Below, piece by piece: positions 27,879 to 37,642 of a DNA stretch of 64,000 nt. The DNA lies in the NCBI GenBank assembly GCA_024231975.1, contig JAAEQB010000108.1, positions 62,001 to 126,000 of the forward strand. Direction: 5' to 3'. Position numbers and translations under genes: made by a program. The DNA is from Allobosea sp. Its GTDB lineage: Bacteria > Pseudomonadota > Alphaproteobacteria > Rhizobiales > Beijerinckiaceae. Within the stretch, counting starts at the first letter, position 1, and each line of letters starts with the position of its first letter. Under the pieces are notes generated by a model. That model was not told where the DNA came from. It did not search any database and worked only from the letters and a program-made list of their open reading frames with translations.

Positions 27879-30044
27879 ATGGCCAACCAGCCCTCCGTCG
27901 CCGAACTCGCCAGGCTCGAGGAAGAGCTCGATCCGGAGATGCAGTTCCGCAAGGTGCCGCCGCGCACCGCGCTCCTGATCGGGGCTCTGCTGCTCGCGCT
28001 CTCCGCCTTCCATTATTACACGGCCGGGTTCGGCCTGCTGCGCGAGACGACGCATCGCGGCATCCATCTGGCTTTCGTGCTCGGCCTGATCTTCCTGGTC
28101 TTCGCCGCCCGCAAGAGCGAGGCTGCGACGATTCACGCCTCGAGCTTCTGGCGGCCGGGCGGCGTGCCGCTCTATGACTGGATCTGTGCGGTAGCGGTCG
28201 CGGTGGCCAGCCTCTACGTGCCTTATGTCTTCGAGGATCTCGTCTTCCGCGTCGGCAACCCTTCGACGCTCGACGTGGTCATGGGTACGATCACGGTCGT
28301 CTTGATGATCGAGGCGACGCGCCGCGCCATCGGCTGGGGGCTGCCGCTGATCGCGCTCTTCGCCATGGTCTATGCGATCTTCGGCCCCTGGTTTCCCGGC
28401 ATCTTCCTGCATCCCGGGGCGACCTGGTCGACCCTCGTCAACCATCTCTATCTGACCAGCCAGGGCGTCTACGGCATCGCGCTCGGCGTGGTCGCGACCT
28501 ATGTCTTCCATTTCGTGCTGTTCGGCGTGCTGGCGACGCGGGTCGGGCTGGGGCGGCTCTTCCTCGGCGTGGCGGCGGCGCTTGCCGGGCGCTTCGCCGG
28601 CGGCCCGGCCAAGATCTCGATCTTCGGCTCGGCGCTGTTCGGCATGATCTCGGGCTCGTCCGTGGCGAACACCGTCACCGTCGGCTCGCTCACCATCCCG
28701 ATGATGATCCGCCTCGGCTATCAGCGGCATTTTGCAGCCGCGGTCGAATCGACGGCCGCGACAGGAGGGCAGATCACCCCGCCGATCATGGGTGCCGCCG
28801 CCTTCCTGATGGTCGAGTTCCTCAATCTCCCCTATGCCACCATCGTCGTCGCCGCGATCATCCCCGCCTTCATGCACTTCTTCGGCGTGCTGATGCAGGT
28901 CCATTTCGAGGCCAAGCGCGCCGGCATGCGCGGCCTGACCGACGCCGAGACGCCGAATCTCAAGGAGGTGTTCGCCCGCGACTGGCCGACAATCGCGCCG
29001 CTCTTCGTGCTGATCCTCGTCCTGTTCACCGGCTACACGCCCTATCTCGCCGCTTTCTGGGGCATCACCGGCTGCATGCTGGTCGGCCTCGCGCATTACC
29101 GCGCTGCCTCAGCCCTGGTGCTCGCTGTCTCTATCGGCATCGCCGCGCCGACCGAGATCTTGCGCATGCCCGGCGTCAATGCGGCGCTGACCCTGACCGC
29201 CTTTGTCGCCATGGCCCATGGCGTGCTGATCCGCTGGACGGAAGGGCGCAAGCGCATCGCCGAGATGATCGACGCCTTCATCCTCGGCGCCAAATATGCA
29301 ATCGGCGTCGGCGCCGCGGCGGCGACGGTTGGCGTCATCGTCGGCGTGGTGACCCTGACCGGCGTCGGCTTCAAGATCTCCTGGATCGTCACTTCGCTCG
29401 CCGATCAATGGGCCAATGGCGTGCTCGCGATCGCGCCCTTCCTGCCCTTCGACCTGAAGAGCGCGACGCTGTTCTTCACCCTCGTCCTGACCGGGATCGT
29501 CTGCATCCTGCTCGGCTGCGGCGTGCCGACCACGGCGAACTACATCATCATGGTGACGGTGGCGGCACCGGCTCTCGGCATGCTCGGCGTCAACCCGCTC
29601 GTCGCGCATTTCTTCGTGTTCTATTACGGCGTGCTCGCCGATGTGACGCCGCCGGTCGCGATTGCCGCCTATGCCGGGGCGAGCATGGCCGGAGCCGACC
29701 CGTTCAAGACCGGCAACACCGCTTTCCGGCTGGCGCTCGGCAAGGTGCTGGTGCCTTTCGTCTTCGTGTTCTCGCCGTCCATGCTGATCATGGTGCCGAG
29801 TTTCACCTGGACGGAGCTGATCGGCTCGACCGCCGCCTGCATCGCCAGCATCATCCTGCTCTCCGCCACCTTCTCCGGCTGGCTGCTGGCGCCGCTGGCG
29901 ATATGGGAGCGGGTAGTTCTCGGCATCGCCGCGCTGCCGCTGATCCTGGCGACGCCGACCAGCGTCGTGATCGGTCTGGTGATTGCGGCGCCGGTGCTGC
30001 TGCGGCAAGCGCTCGCTCGGAAAGCAGCTGTCGTGCCTGCCTAA
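27879..30044 (+). CDS. TRAP transporter permease, fused small and large membrane subunits (DctQM type)
   Basis: A 721-residue protein with many hydrophobic segments. The first about 180 residues match the small four-helix subunit. The remainder is the large DctM-type subunit with the GSALFGMISGSSVANTVTVG and TGIVCILLGCGVPTTANYI hairpin regions. Such fused permeases work with TAXI receptors and are driven by an ion gradient, probably sodium or protons. It is the partner of the receptor at 26718. The ribosome-binding site (GCAGG) is weak and distant. Confidence 0.92.
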   Translation: MANQPSVAELARLEEELDPEMQFRKVPPRTALLIGALLLALSAFHYYTAGFGLLRETTHRGIHLAFVLGLIFLVFAARKSEAATIHASSFWRPGGVPLYDWICAVAVAVASLYVPYVFEDLVFRVGNPSTLDVVMGTITVVLMIEATRRAIGWGLPLIALFAMVYAIFGPWFPGIFLHPGATWSTLVNHLYLTSQGVYGIALGVVATYVFHFVLFGVLATRVGLGRLFLGVAAALAGRFAGGPAKISIFGSALFGMISGSSVANTVTVGSLTIPMMIRLGYQRHFAAAVESTAATGGQITPPIMGAAAFLMVEFLNLPYATIVVAAIIPAFMHFFGVLMQVHFEAKRAGMRGLTDAETPNLKEVFARDWPTIAPLFVLILVLFTGYTPYLAAFWGITGCMLVGLAHYRAASALVLAVSIGIAAPTEILRMPGVNAALTLTAFVAMAHGVLIRWTEGRKRIAEMIDAFILGAKYAIGVGAAAATVGVIVGVVTLTGVGFKISWIVTSLADQWANGVLAIAPFLPFDLKSATLFFTLVLTGIVCILLGCGVPTTANYIIMVTVAAPALGMLGVNPLVAHFFVFYYGVLADVTPPVAIAAYAGASMAGADPFKTGNTAFRLALGKVLVPFVFVFSPSMLIMVPSFTWTELIGSTAACIASIILLSATFSGWLLAPLAIWERVVLGIAALPLILATPTSVVIGLVIAAPVLLRQALARKAAVVPA

Positions 30045-30117
30045 AGGTTCCCGATCTGTTCTTGCAACTATGGCGCGCTTCCGCTAGCGTCACCGCGCGG
30101 AGTTGGGGTGGGCTTGG

Positions 30118-31656
30118 ATGGTGACGCGGGTCGCGACGGTGGCGTTCGAAGGCATCGAGGCGCGCGCCGTCGATGTCCAGGTTCAGGTCACGCCCGGCGG
30201 CGTCGCCTTCATCCTCGTCGGCCTGCCGGACAAGGCGGTCGGCGAGAGCAAGGAACGGGTCCGCGCTGCGCTGATCGCCTCGGGGCTGGCCCTGCCGGCC
30301 AAGCGCATCACCGTCAATCTCGCCCCGGCCGACTTGCCCAAGGAGGGCAGCCATTACGACCTGCCGATCGCGCTCGGCGTCATGGCGGCGATCGGCGCGA
30401 TCCCGGCCGATGCGCTCGCTGGCTATACCGTGCTCGGCGAGCTCGCCCTCGATGGCTCGATTGCGCCGGTCGCCGGCGTGCTGCCGGCGGCAATCGCCGC
30501 CTATGGCAGGGGCCAGGGGCTGATCTGCCCGGCCGCGAGCGGACCGGAAGCGGCCTGGGCAGCGCGTGATCTCGATATCCTCGCGCCCCGCTCGCTCATC
30601 CAGCTCGCCAACCATTTCAAGGGCACGCAGGTGATGGCGCGCCCCGAGCCTGCCGTCGCGCGCCAGAGCGGGCCGCTTCCGGATTTGCGCGACATCAAGG
30701 GGCAGGAAAGCGCCAAGCGCGTGCTCGAGATCGCCGCCGCCGGCGGCCACAATCTCCTGATGAACGGCCCGCCCGGCGCCGGCAAATCGATGCTGGCGAG
30801 CCGGCTGCCCTCGATCCTGCCGCCGCTCGATCCGCGCGAGCTGCTGGAGGTCTCGATGGTGCTCTCGGTCGCCGGTCATCTCGCCGATGGCGAATTGACC
30901 GACCGCCGTCCCTTCCGCGCCCCGCATCATTCGGCCTCGATGGCCGCCTTGGTCGGCGGCGGCCTGCAGGCTCGGCCCGGCGAGGTCTCGCTCGCCCATC
31001 ACGGCGTGCTCTTCCTCGACGAATTGCCGGAGTTCCAGGCGCAGGCGCTCGATGCCTTGCGCCAGCCGATGGAAACCGGCGAGGTGCTGATCTCGCGCGC
31101 CAACCACCGCACCGTCTATCCCGCCAAGTTCCAGCTGATCGCAGCGATGAATCCCTGCCGCTGCGGCAAGGCGACCGAGCCGGGCTATGCCTGTCGCCGC
31201 CAGCCGAATGAGCGCTGCATGGCTGGCTATCAGGCGAGAATCTCCGGCCCGATGCTCGACCGGATCGACATCATCATCGACGTTCCCGCCCTGACGGCGG
31301 CCGATCTTATCCTGCCGGCCGCCGCGGAGGGCTCGGCCGAGGTCGCCGCCCGCGTCGCCGCCGCCCGCTCCCGCCAGTCGGCGCGTTATGCCGTGCTCGG
31401 TGTCGAGGGGGCTAGGACCAACGCCCGCTGCCCTGCCGCCTTGCTCGACGAAGTTGCGCGGCCGGATGCGGCCGGGCTCGCATTGCTGCGCAATGCCGCC
31501 GAGGCGATGCGGCTGACGGCGCGCGGCTACCACCGCGTGCTCAAGGTCGCGCGCACGCTTGCCGACCTCGATGGCGAGGATCAGCTGGGGCGTATCCATC
31601 TCGCCGAGGCACTGTCCTACCGCTCGCGCATCGACCAGGCGGCACAGGCTGCCTGA
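30118..31656 (+). CDS. comM: YifB/ComM-family Mg chelatase-like AAA ATPase
   Basis: A 512-residue protein starting at ATG 30118. The N-terminal Lon-protease-like fold (about residues 20-140, with SKERVRAAL and NLAPADLPKEGSHYDLPIAL) is followed by the AAA core. Walker A is GPPGAGKSML, Walker B is FLDELPEF, and the chelatase C-terminal helical domain ends near YRSRIDQAAQ. ComM is a hexameric helicase that drives branch migration during natural transformation in Vibrio and relatives, and it is widely conserved even in species not known to be competent. The finger region contains cysteines (CRCGKATEPGYACRRQ) typical of the family. Confidence 0.92.
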   Translation: MVTRVATVAFEGIEARAVDVQVQVTPGGVAFILVGLPDKAVGESKERVRAALIASGLALPAKRITVNLAPADLPKEGSHYDLPIALGVMAAIGAIPADALAGYTVLGELALDGSIAPVAGVLPAAIAAYGRGQGLICPAASGPEAAWAARDLDILAPRSLIQLANHFKGTQVMARPEPAVARQSGPLPDLRDIKGQESAKRVLEIAAAGGHNLLMNGPPGAGKSMLASRLPSILPPLDPRELLEVSMVLSVAGHLADGELTDRRPFRAPHHSASMAALVGGGLQARPGEVSLAHHGVLFLDELPEFQAQALDALRQPMETGEVLISRANHRTVYPAKFQLIAAMNPCRCGKATEPGYACRRQPNERCMAGYQARISGPMLDRIDIIIDVPALTAADLILPAAAEGSAEVAARVAAARSRQSARYAVLGVEGARTNARCPAALLDEVARPDAAGLALLRNAAEAMRLTARGYHRVLKVARTLADLDGEDQLGRIHLAEALSYRSRIDQAAQAA

Positions 31657-31764
31657 CGAAGGATTGCCGCCTGATGAAAGGTTAACGAAACCATTCAAAC
31701 CATCCGGCATCCTCGCGCGTAGGGCGAACCCTTTCTCAAGAGGGCGCGTGATAGATGGACTGGC

Positions 31765-33861
31765 ATGATCGAGTTGCCGTCCCCCCTCATCCTGCTGACC
31801 GGCGTCGCCGTCGCCATGGCGATCGTCTGTTCTATCGTCGCGATCCGGCTGCTGCGGGAGCGGCGGGAAGTGACGCAGCAGGCGAGGGCGCTAACCGCCG
31901 ATGTCGAGAAGCTGAGCGATCGGCTCTGGGTGCTCGCTGACAGCGAGGAGCGCTATCGCAGCCTGATCGAGGCGCAGGGCGATCTGATCGTGCGCCGCAG
32001 CGAAGGCCGGATCGTCTACGCCAATGCCGCCTATGCCGCGCTGCTCGGCAAGGGCGAGGTCGAGGCCATCGGCAGTGTCGAGCAGCCGCGCGTTCGCATC
32101 ACCCGGCCGGTGCAGACGCTGCCGGGCGGAGCGCGCGTCGTCGACGAGTGCATCGAGACGCAGGAGGGCGAGCGTTGGCTCTCCTGGGTCGAAACGGTCG
32201 TTCCGGTCGCCGCCGGGCAGACCGTGCTGCAGCGGGTCGGCCGGGAGATCAGTGGGCGCATCGCCGCCGAGACCGCGCTGGAGGAGGCACGCAGCCGGGC
32301 CGAGGAGGCAAGCGCCGCCAAGTCGCGCTTCCTGGCGACCGTCAGCCACGAGTTCCGCACCCCGCTCAACGGCATCCTGGGGATGGCCGACCTGCTCGGC
32401 GACACCAAGCTCGATCCGGAGCAGGCGACCTATGTCAAGGCGCTCAGAAGCTCGGGCGAGGCACTGCTCGGCCTCGTCGACGACATCCTCGACTTCGCCA
32501 AGGTCGAGGCCGGCAAGCTCGAACTTGCTGACGCACCGTTCGATCCCGTCGCCCTGATCGAGGACGTCACCGAGCTGATGGCGCCGCGTGCGCAGGCCAA
32601 GGGCATCGAGATCTCCACCCTGCTCGGGCCTGACCTGCCGGGACGGCTCGTCGGCGACGCCGAGCGCCTGCGCCAGATCCTGCTCAACCTCGTCGGCAAT
32701 GCCGTGAAGTTCACGCAAGCCGGCGGTGTCGGCATCGAGGCGGAGGCTGTTGCCGGCGAATTCGTCGTCGCCATCGCCGATACCGGCCCAGGTATCCCGG
32801 CGGAGCGCCTGGCGACGATCTTCGAGGAATTCGAACAAGGTGGCATGACCGGCCATCGCGACCAGGCCGGCACCGGCCTCGGCCTTGCCATCGCCCGACG
32901 GCTTGCCCGCGCCATGGGCGGGGAGATCGAAGCGAGGAACCGCGAGGATGGCGGCGCATTGTTCCGGCTGGCCTTACCGCTGCGCGCCGACGCGGCTGGA
33001 GGCGGGCGCGCTGGATCGCCGGATTGGCAGGGCCGGCGCATCCTGGTCGCATCCTCGGCGCCGTTCAGCGCTATTCATATCACCGCCTGCCTCGAACTGA
33101 CGGGTGCGCAGGTCCTGCGGGCCGGCGATCACGCGCAAGCACTCGCGGCGCTTGCCGGCGGTCCGGCCCCGTCGGCGCTGCTGATCGACGGGAATCTTCC
33201 CGGCGGGGAAATCGAGGCCGTGGCCGCTGCGGCGCGGCGTGCCGGCGTCGCTGATATCGTGATCATGCTGGCGCCGGCCGAGCGCCGCAGCTTCGGCTCG
33301 CCCTATGCCGCCGGCTTCAGCGGCTTCCTGGTCAAGCCGGTTCGGGCGCGTTCGCTGCAGGTGCGGCTCGATCCGGTCGAGCGTTCGCAAGGCGAGGCCA
33401 GCGTGGTGCCTGCCGTCGATGCATCGACGGAGAAACCTGCAGCAGGCCTGCGGGTCCTCGTCGCCGAGGACAACGAGATCAATGCGCTGCTGCTGACGCG
33501 TACGCTGGAGCGACTTGGCTGCAGCGCCGTCTGGGCGCGCGACGGCGGCGAGGCGATCCGCCTGGCCGAAGAGGTCCGCTCCGGCAGGTCGCAAGCCTTC
33601 GATCTCGCCTTGCTCGATGTCCGCATGCCGGTGCTGGACGGACTCGCCGTGGCCAGGCGAATCCGCGCGGCCGAGACGGCGCTCGGCCTCGCTCGATTGC
33701 CGATCGTCGCCGTCACCGCCAATACGGCGGAGGAGGACCGACGCGAGGCGCTCGCCGCCGGCATGGATGATTGCCTGGCTAAGCCGCTCTCGCGCGAGCA
33801 GCTACACGGCTGGATCGAGCGGCTTTCGCAGCGGCGAACGGCGCAAATGCTGTCGGCCTGA
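31765..33861 (+). CDS. Hybrid sensor histidine kinase with PAS and two receiver domains
   Basis: A 698-residue kinase. One membrane helix (residues about 7-28) is followed by a short coiled coil, a PAS domain (about 60-150) and a HisKA domain with phospho-acceptor His195 in VSHEFRTPL. The HATPase has the N box around NLVGNAVKFT and G box DTGPGIP. Receiver 1 (about 420-535) keeps Asp475 and a Lys (LVKPV) but lacks the paired acidic residues at its start (VASSAP), so it may not be phosphorylated normally. Receiver 2 (about 563-690) is intact: AEDNE, Asp618 and Lys in LAKPL. No histidine phosphotransfer domain or response regulator gene is adjacent, so the partner is elsewhere. The signal is unknown. 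Confidence 0.9.
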   Translation: MIELPSPLILLTGVAVAMAIVCSIVAIRLLRERREVTQQARALTADVEKLSDRLWVLADSEERYRSLIEAQGDLIVRRSEGRIVYANAAYAALLGKGEVEAIGSVEQPRVRITRPVQTLPGGARVVDECIETQEGERWLSWVETVVPVAAGQTVLQRVGREISGRIAAETALEEARSRAEEASAAKSRFLATVSHEFRTPLNGILGMADLLGDTKLDPEQATYVKALRSSGEALLGLVDDILDFAKVEAGKLELADAPFDPVALIEDVTELMAPRAQAKGIEISTLLGPDLPGRLVGDAERLRQILLNLVGNAVKFTQAGGVGIEAEAVAGEFVVAIADTGPGIPAERLATIFEEFEQGGMTGHRDQAGTGLGLAIARRLARAMGGEIEARNREDGGALFRLALPLRADAAGGGRAGSPDWQGRRILVASSAPFSAIHITACLELTGAQVLRAGDHAQALAALAGGPAPSALLIDGNLPGGEIEAVAAAARRAGVADIVIMLAPAERRSFGSPYAAGFSGFLVKPVRARSLQVRLDPVERSQGEASVVPAVDASTEKPAAGLRVLVAEDNEINALLLTRTLERLGCSAVWARDGGEAIRLAEEVRSGRSQAFDLALLDVRMPVLDGLAVARRIRAAETALGLARLPIVAVTANTAEEDRREALAAGMDDCLAKPLSREQLHGWIERLSQRRTAQMLSA

Positions 33862-33950
33862 GCCGCGTTTCGCTCCACAGACGGTTGGCTTCGTCATCGC
33901 AGTGACGTAGTTTTGTCGCGATCCCGTAAGACGGTCGGCGCAGAGCTGTC

Positions 33951-34943
33951 ATGCGCCGATCCGAGATCGCAGGGGCCAGACCGTCTATGACGCACGACGT
34001 TTTTCAGGGTTCCCGACAGCCGGCAAAGCAGAAGCTCGCCGGCCAGGCCCTGTTGCAGCGTTTCTCCCCCTCGAACCTGCTGGCTGCCGGAAAGCAGCTC
34101 GGCAGCTTCGCTTTCCCCGGCGCTGATGCTCTTTCCGGCACGCTCGGCCGTTCGGGCACGCTTGAAGTCCGGCTGGCGCGCGGCCCGCGCGAAATCTGGC
34201 GGGCGCAGCGCCTGCGCTATCGCGTGTTCTACCAGGAGATGTCGGCCAAGCCCGACGTCATCTCGCGCATGTTCCGCCGCGATGCCGACCGATTCGATGC
34301 TGTCTGCGACCATCTCCTCGTCATCGACCATGCCGCGCGTGGCCGCTTCGGCGGCATCAAGCCCAAGGTCGTCGGCACCTACAGGCTGATGCGCGAGCAG
34401 GCCGTGGCCAAGCTCGGTGGTTTCTACACCCAGTCCGAATTCGACATCGCGCCGCTGCTGGCGCGGCATCCCGATCTGCGCTTCCTCGAGCTCGGCCGCT
34501 CCTGCGTTCTGAAGCCCTATCGGACCAAGAAGACGGTCGAGCTGCTCTGGCACGGCATCTGGGCCTATTGCCGGCATCACCGCATCGACGCGATGTTCGG
34601 CTGCGCCAGCCTGGACGGCACCGATCCGGACCTGTTGGCCCTGCCGCTCAGCTTTATCCACCACCACGCCACCGCCCAGGGCGAGTGGCGCGTCGTGGCC
34701 CAGCCGGGGCGGCATGTTGCCATGGACAGGCTGCCGGCCGGCATGGTCGATGCCAAGCTCGCGCTGAAATGCCTGCCGCCGCTGGTGAAGGGCTATTTGC
34801 GCCTCGGCGCCCGCTTCGGCTCCGGCGCCGTGATCGACAGGCAGTTCGGCACCACCGACATCCTGGTCATCCTGCCGGTTTCCGCGATCGACCGGCGCTA
34901 TCTCGACTATCTCGACGGCGACGCCGGCCGCTACGCCGCCTGA
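33951..34943 (+). CDS. olsB: OlsB-like ornithine-acyl[ACP] N-acyltransferase (hemolysin-like GNAT)
   Basis: Up to 330 residues of the GNAT-like OlsB family. The conserved start of the domain is VRLARGPREIWRAQRLRYRVFY, followed by VGTYRLM, the LELGRSCVLKPYR segment, and the LFGCASLxGT-like MFGCASLDGTDP. OlsB transfers a 3-hydroxy fatty acid from ACP to ornithine, the first step of phosphate-free ornithine lipid synthesis. The OlsA acyltransferase for the second step is not in this window. ATG 33951 has a modest AGAG ahead; ATG 33987 is an alternative. In rhizobia olsB responds to phosphate limitation, but I see no PHO box here. Confidence 0.8.
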   Translation: MRRSEIAGARPSMTHDVFQGSRQPAKQKLAGQALLQRFSPSNLLAAGKQLGSFAFPGADALSGTLGRSGTLEVRLARGPREIWRAQRLRYRVFYQEMSAKPDVISRMFRRDADRFDAVCDHLLVIDHAARGRFGGIKPKVVGTYRLMREQAVAKLGGFYTQSEFDIAPLLARHPDLRFLELGRSCVLKPYRTKKTVELLWHGIWAYCRHHRIDAMFGCASLDGTDPDLLALPLSFIHHHATAQGEWRVVAQPGRHVAMDRLPAGMVDAKLALKCLPPLVKGYLRLGARFGSGAVIDRQFGTTDILVILPVSAIDRRYLDYLDGDAGRYAA

Positions 34944-34950
34944 TTCGTGC

Positions 34951-35817
34951 TCACTCGCCTGCCGCGGCGAGGTCGCGCAGCGCCTGCCGGTAGTCCGGAT
35001 AACGGAAGGCATAGCCGAGTTCGCGTTTCACCAGCGCGTTCGAGACCCGCTTGTTCTCGCCGTAGAAGCTCGCCGCCATCGGCGAGAGCTTGGCCGGATC
35101 GAACGGGGTTTCCGGCGGCGGGGCGAGCCCGGACACCTCTGCAGCGAAGCTGACCACATCCTGCGGCGGCGCCGGCTCGTCATCGGTGACGTTGTAGATC
35201 CCTCCGGCGTGCGGCCGCTCGATCGAGGCCATCAGCACGCCGGCGATATCGTCGACATGGATGCGGTTGAAGACCTGGCCCGGCTTGACCAATCGGGTGG
35301 CGGTGCCGGCCCGCAATTTGGTGATCGGGCTGCGGCCGGGGCCGTAGATGCCGGAGAGGCGGAAGATCTGGACTGATTTGCCGCTGCGTTCGCCGAAGCT
35401 GAGCCAGTCCTGCTCGATCTCCAGCCGCTGGCGCGAGCGCTTGCTGGTCGGCCGGCATTCGGCTGATTCATCGATCCAGGCGCCGCCATGGTCGCCATAG
35501 ACGCCGATGGTCGAGAGATAGCCGATCCAGCGCAGGTTTTCGGCCGCCGCTAGCTTGTCGGCGAGCGCGCCGAGCACTGGATCACCGTTTTCGCCGGGCT
35601 GGGCCGAGACCAGCACCGCGTCGGCCTCGGCAAGGATCTTGGCGAGCGGCGTCGATACCGCGAAGCCACCGAAAACGAGCGTGTGCAGACCCTGCTTGCT
35701 GAACTCGCCGGCCTTCTCGGCCGAGCGCACGGTACCGGTGACCTCCCAACCTCTAGCCAAGGCGGCGCGCGCGAAGAACCCGGCGGAATAGCCGAGGCCG
35801 AAGATGACGAGCTTCAT
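34951..35817 (-). CDS. NAD(P)-dependent SDR-family epimerase-like protein (YeeZ-like)
   Basis: A 288-residue extended short-chain dehydrogenase fold. The nucleotide-binding motif is LVIFGLGYSAGFFAR (GxGxxG). The active-site stretch has LSTIGVYGDHGG, and HVDDIAGVL and YNVTDDEP are typical of the family. The classical YxxxK is not obvious in the usual place, as in YeeZ-type members, so a catalytic role is uncertain. Its ATG overlaps the queG stop in ATGA, placing it third in the GST-queG-SDR operon. Confidence 0.8.
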   Translation of the reverse strand: MKLVIFGLGYSAGFFARAALARGWEVTGTVRSAEKAGEFSKQGLHTLVFGGFAVSTPLAKILAEADAVLVSAQPGENGDPVLGALADKLAAAENLRWIGYLSTIGVYGDHGGAWIDESAECRPTSKRSRQRLEIEQDWLSFGERSGKSVQIFRLSGIYGPGRSPITKLRAGTATRLVKPGQVFNRIHVDDIAGVLMASIERPHAGGIYNVTDDEPAPPQDVVSFAAEVSGLAPPPETPFDPAKLSPMAASFYGENKRVSNALVKRELGYAFRYPDYRQALRDLAAAGE

Positions 35818-36953
35818 GCTGATTCCAGTTGGTTAGGAGAAGACTGCGCCCATTCGGCCCTGACGTCGGGATCGGTTTCGCGCGCGAGCCTTGCTTGGAC
35901 AAGTTCGGCAGCGCGGGCGGGTACGAGTTGCCAAAGCGCCCAGGCGGCCATCGCCCTGACCAAAGCCGAGGCGTCGTCGACAAGCGCTTCGGCGCTTTCC
36001 GCCAGCGCCGGATCGCTGCTGTTGCCGATCGCGACCAGGACATTGCGGACGAAGCGGTCGCGGCCGGTGCGCTTCACCGGCGTTCCCGCAAAGAGCGTGC
36101 GGAAGGCGGCGTCGTCGAGTGCGGCGAGGTCGGCCAGCGGCAGGGCGTTGAGCTCGCCTTTCAGCGCCAGGCGCGTCTCATGCGAGGCTTCCGCGAACTT
36201 GTTCCAGGGGCAGACGGCAAGACAGTCGTCGCAGCCGAAGACGCGGTTGCCGATCCCAGCGCGGAATTCGGCGTCGATATGCCCTTGATGCTCGATGGTG
36301 AGATAGGCGATGCAGCGGCGCGAATCGAGCTGGTAGGGGGCTGGAAAAGCCTTGGTCGGGCAGATGTCGAGGCAGCGCGTGCAGGAGCCGCAATGGTCGC
36401 GCTCCGGCTCGTCCGCCGGCAGTTCCGCCGAGGTGTAGATTGCGCCGAGGAAGAGCCAGGCGCCGTGCTGGCGCGAGACCAGCACGGTCTGTTTGCCCTG
36501 CCAGCCAAGCCCGGCCGCCTGCGCCAGCGGCTTTTCCATCACCGGGGCGGTATCGACGAAGACCTTGACCTCGGCCGCAGCCCGGGCCGCCAGCACCGAG
36601 GCGACGCTCTTCAGCTTGCCCTTGATCACGTCGTGATAGTCGCGCCGGCGGGCATAGAGCGAGATCGCGCCGCGATCGCGCTGCTCGAGAATGGCGAGCG
36701 GTTCGCCCTCGCCGGCATAGCTCATGCCGAGCATGACCACCGAGCGTGCCGCCGGCCACAGAGTCGCTGGGTCGGCGCGCTCGGCCGTGCGCTCGGTCAG
36801 CCAGGTCATGTCGCCGTGATGGCCGGCCTCAAGCCAGCCGGCGAGGCGCCCGGGCGCTTCCGGAATGGAATCGACGCTGGCGACGCGCATCACCGAGAAG
36901 CCCTCGGCCTTGGCGCGCGCGGCGATCGCGGCCTTGAGCTTGTCGCTGTTCAG
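35814..36953 (-). CDS. queG: Epoxyqueuosine reductase QueG, apparent CTG start
   Basis: Reduces epoxyqueuosine to queuosine in tRNA, the last step of the pathway, using cobalamin and two [4Fe-4S] clusters. The first cluster motif is CGSCTRCLDICP and the second GCDDCLAVCPWNKF. The core also has VFVDTAPVMEKPLAQAAGLG, and the C-terminus has HEAT-like repeats. No ATG, GTG or TTG lies at the expected start. CTG at 36953 gives 379 residues, the length of the E. coli protein, and its CTGA overlaps the GST stop exactly as ATGA junctions do. An ATG at 37052 would add 33 residues inside the GST gene, and ATG 36890 would remove the first conserved helix. Confidence 0.88.
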   Translation of the reverse strand: MNSDKLKAAIAARAKAEGFSVMRVASVDSIPEAPGRLAGWLEAGHHGDMTWLTERTAERADPATLWPAARSVVMLGMSYAGEGEPLAILEQRDRGAISLYARRRDYHDVIKGKLKSVASVLAARAAAEVKVFVDTAPVMEKPLAQAAGLGWQGKQTVLVSRQHGAWLFLGAIYTSAELPADEPERDHCGSCTRCLDICPTKAFPAPYQLDSRRCIAYLTIEHQGHIDAEFRAGIGNRVFGCDDCLAVCPWNKFAEASHETRLALKGELNALPLADLAALDDAAFRTLFAGTPVKRTGRDRFVRNVLVAIGNSSDPALAESAEALVDDASALVRAMAAWALWQLVPARAAELVQARLARETDPDVRAEWAQSSPNQLESA

Positions 36954-37642
36954 AAGTCCAGGTCGTCGTAATGGGCCGACGGCGCCATGCCGGGAATCCG
37001 GTCGCTCAGCAGCGGCCGGAAGCTCGGTCTGGACTTGATCCTCGCATACCATGCGCGGGCAGCCTCGTCCTCGTCCCAGGGCACGTCGCCGAGATAGTCG
37101 ACGCAAGAGAGATGCGCCGCCGCGGCGAGATCGGCATAGCTCAGATTGTCGCCGGCGAGCCAGTTCCGTTTCGCCGTCAGCCAGGCGATGTAGCGCAGAT
37201 GATAGCGCACATTGCCGCGTGCCGCGCGGATCGCGCTCATCTCCGGCGGGCCACCGCCCTCATCGCGGCTCATGAAGCGCTTCATCACCTTCTCCAGCAC
37301 GAGCGGAGCGGTGATCTCCTCGTTGAACTTGATGTTGAACCAGTCGAGCAGCCGGCGAACCTCGATTCGCCCGCCGGGCCCCTCCGGCAGAAGGCGGCGC
37401 TCAGCCAGTGCCAGCCCGCGGGTCTCGTCGAGATATTCGGCGATCGGCCCGGGGCCGGGAATGACGAGGCCGCTATCCTCGCGCAGTACCGGGGTCGTGC
37501 CGGCCGGATTGAGCTCGAGGAACTCGCGCCGCCGTTCCCAGACGCGCTCTTCGACCAGCGTGGCGTCGAGACCGAACTCGCCGAGTGCGAGCCGGATGAA
37601 ACGCGAATGCGGACAGAGCTGATAATGGTGAAGCGTGGCCAT
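36950..37642 (-). CDS. Glutathione S-transferase
   Basis: A 230-residue GST. The N-terminal thioredoxin fold has the CPHSRFIRLAL active-site start, NPAGTTPVL with the cis-proline, and the SNAIL-like PGPGPIAEYL. The C-terminal helical domain follows from about residue 85, with NLSYADLAAAAHLSCVDYLG. It conjugates or transfers glutathione to electrophiles. It is the first gene of the operon with queG and the SDR protein. The substrate is unknown, and the association with queG seems a matter of gene order rather than shared pathway. Confidence 0.9.
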   Translation of the reverse strand: MATLHHYQLCPHSRFIRLALGEFGLDATLVEERVWERRREFLELNPAGTTPVLREDSGLVIPGPGPIAEYLDETRGLALAERRLLPEGPGGRIEVRRLLDWFNIKFNEEITAPLVLEKVMKRFMSRDEGGGPPEMSAIRAARGNVRYHLRYIAWLTAKRNWLAGDNLSYADLAAAAHLSCVDYLGDVPWDEDEAARAWYARIKSRPSFRPLLSDRIPGMAPSAHYDDLDF

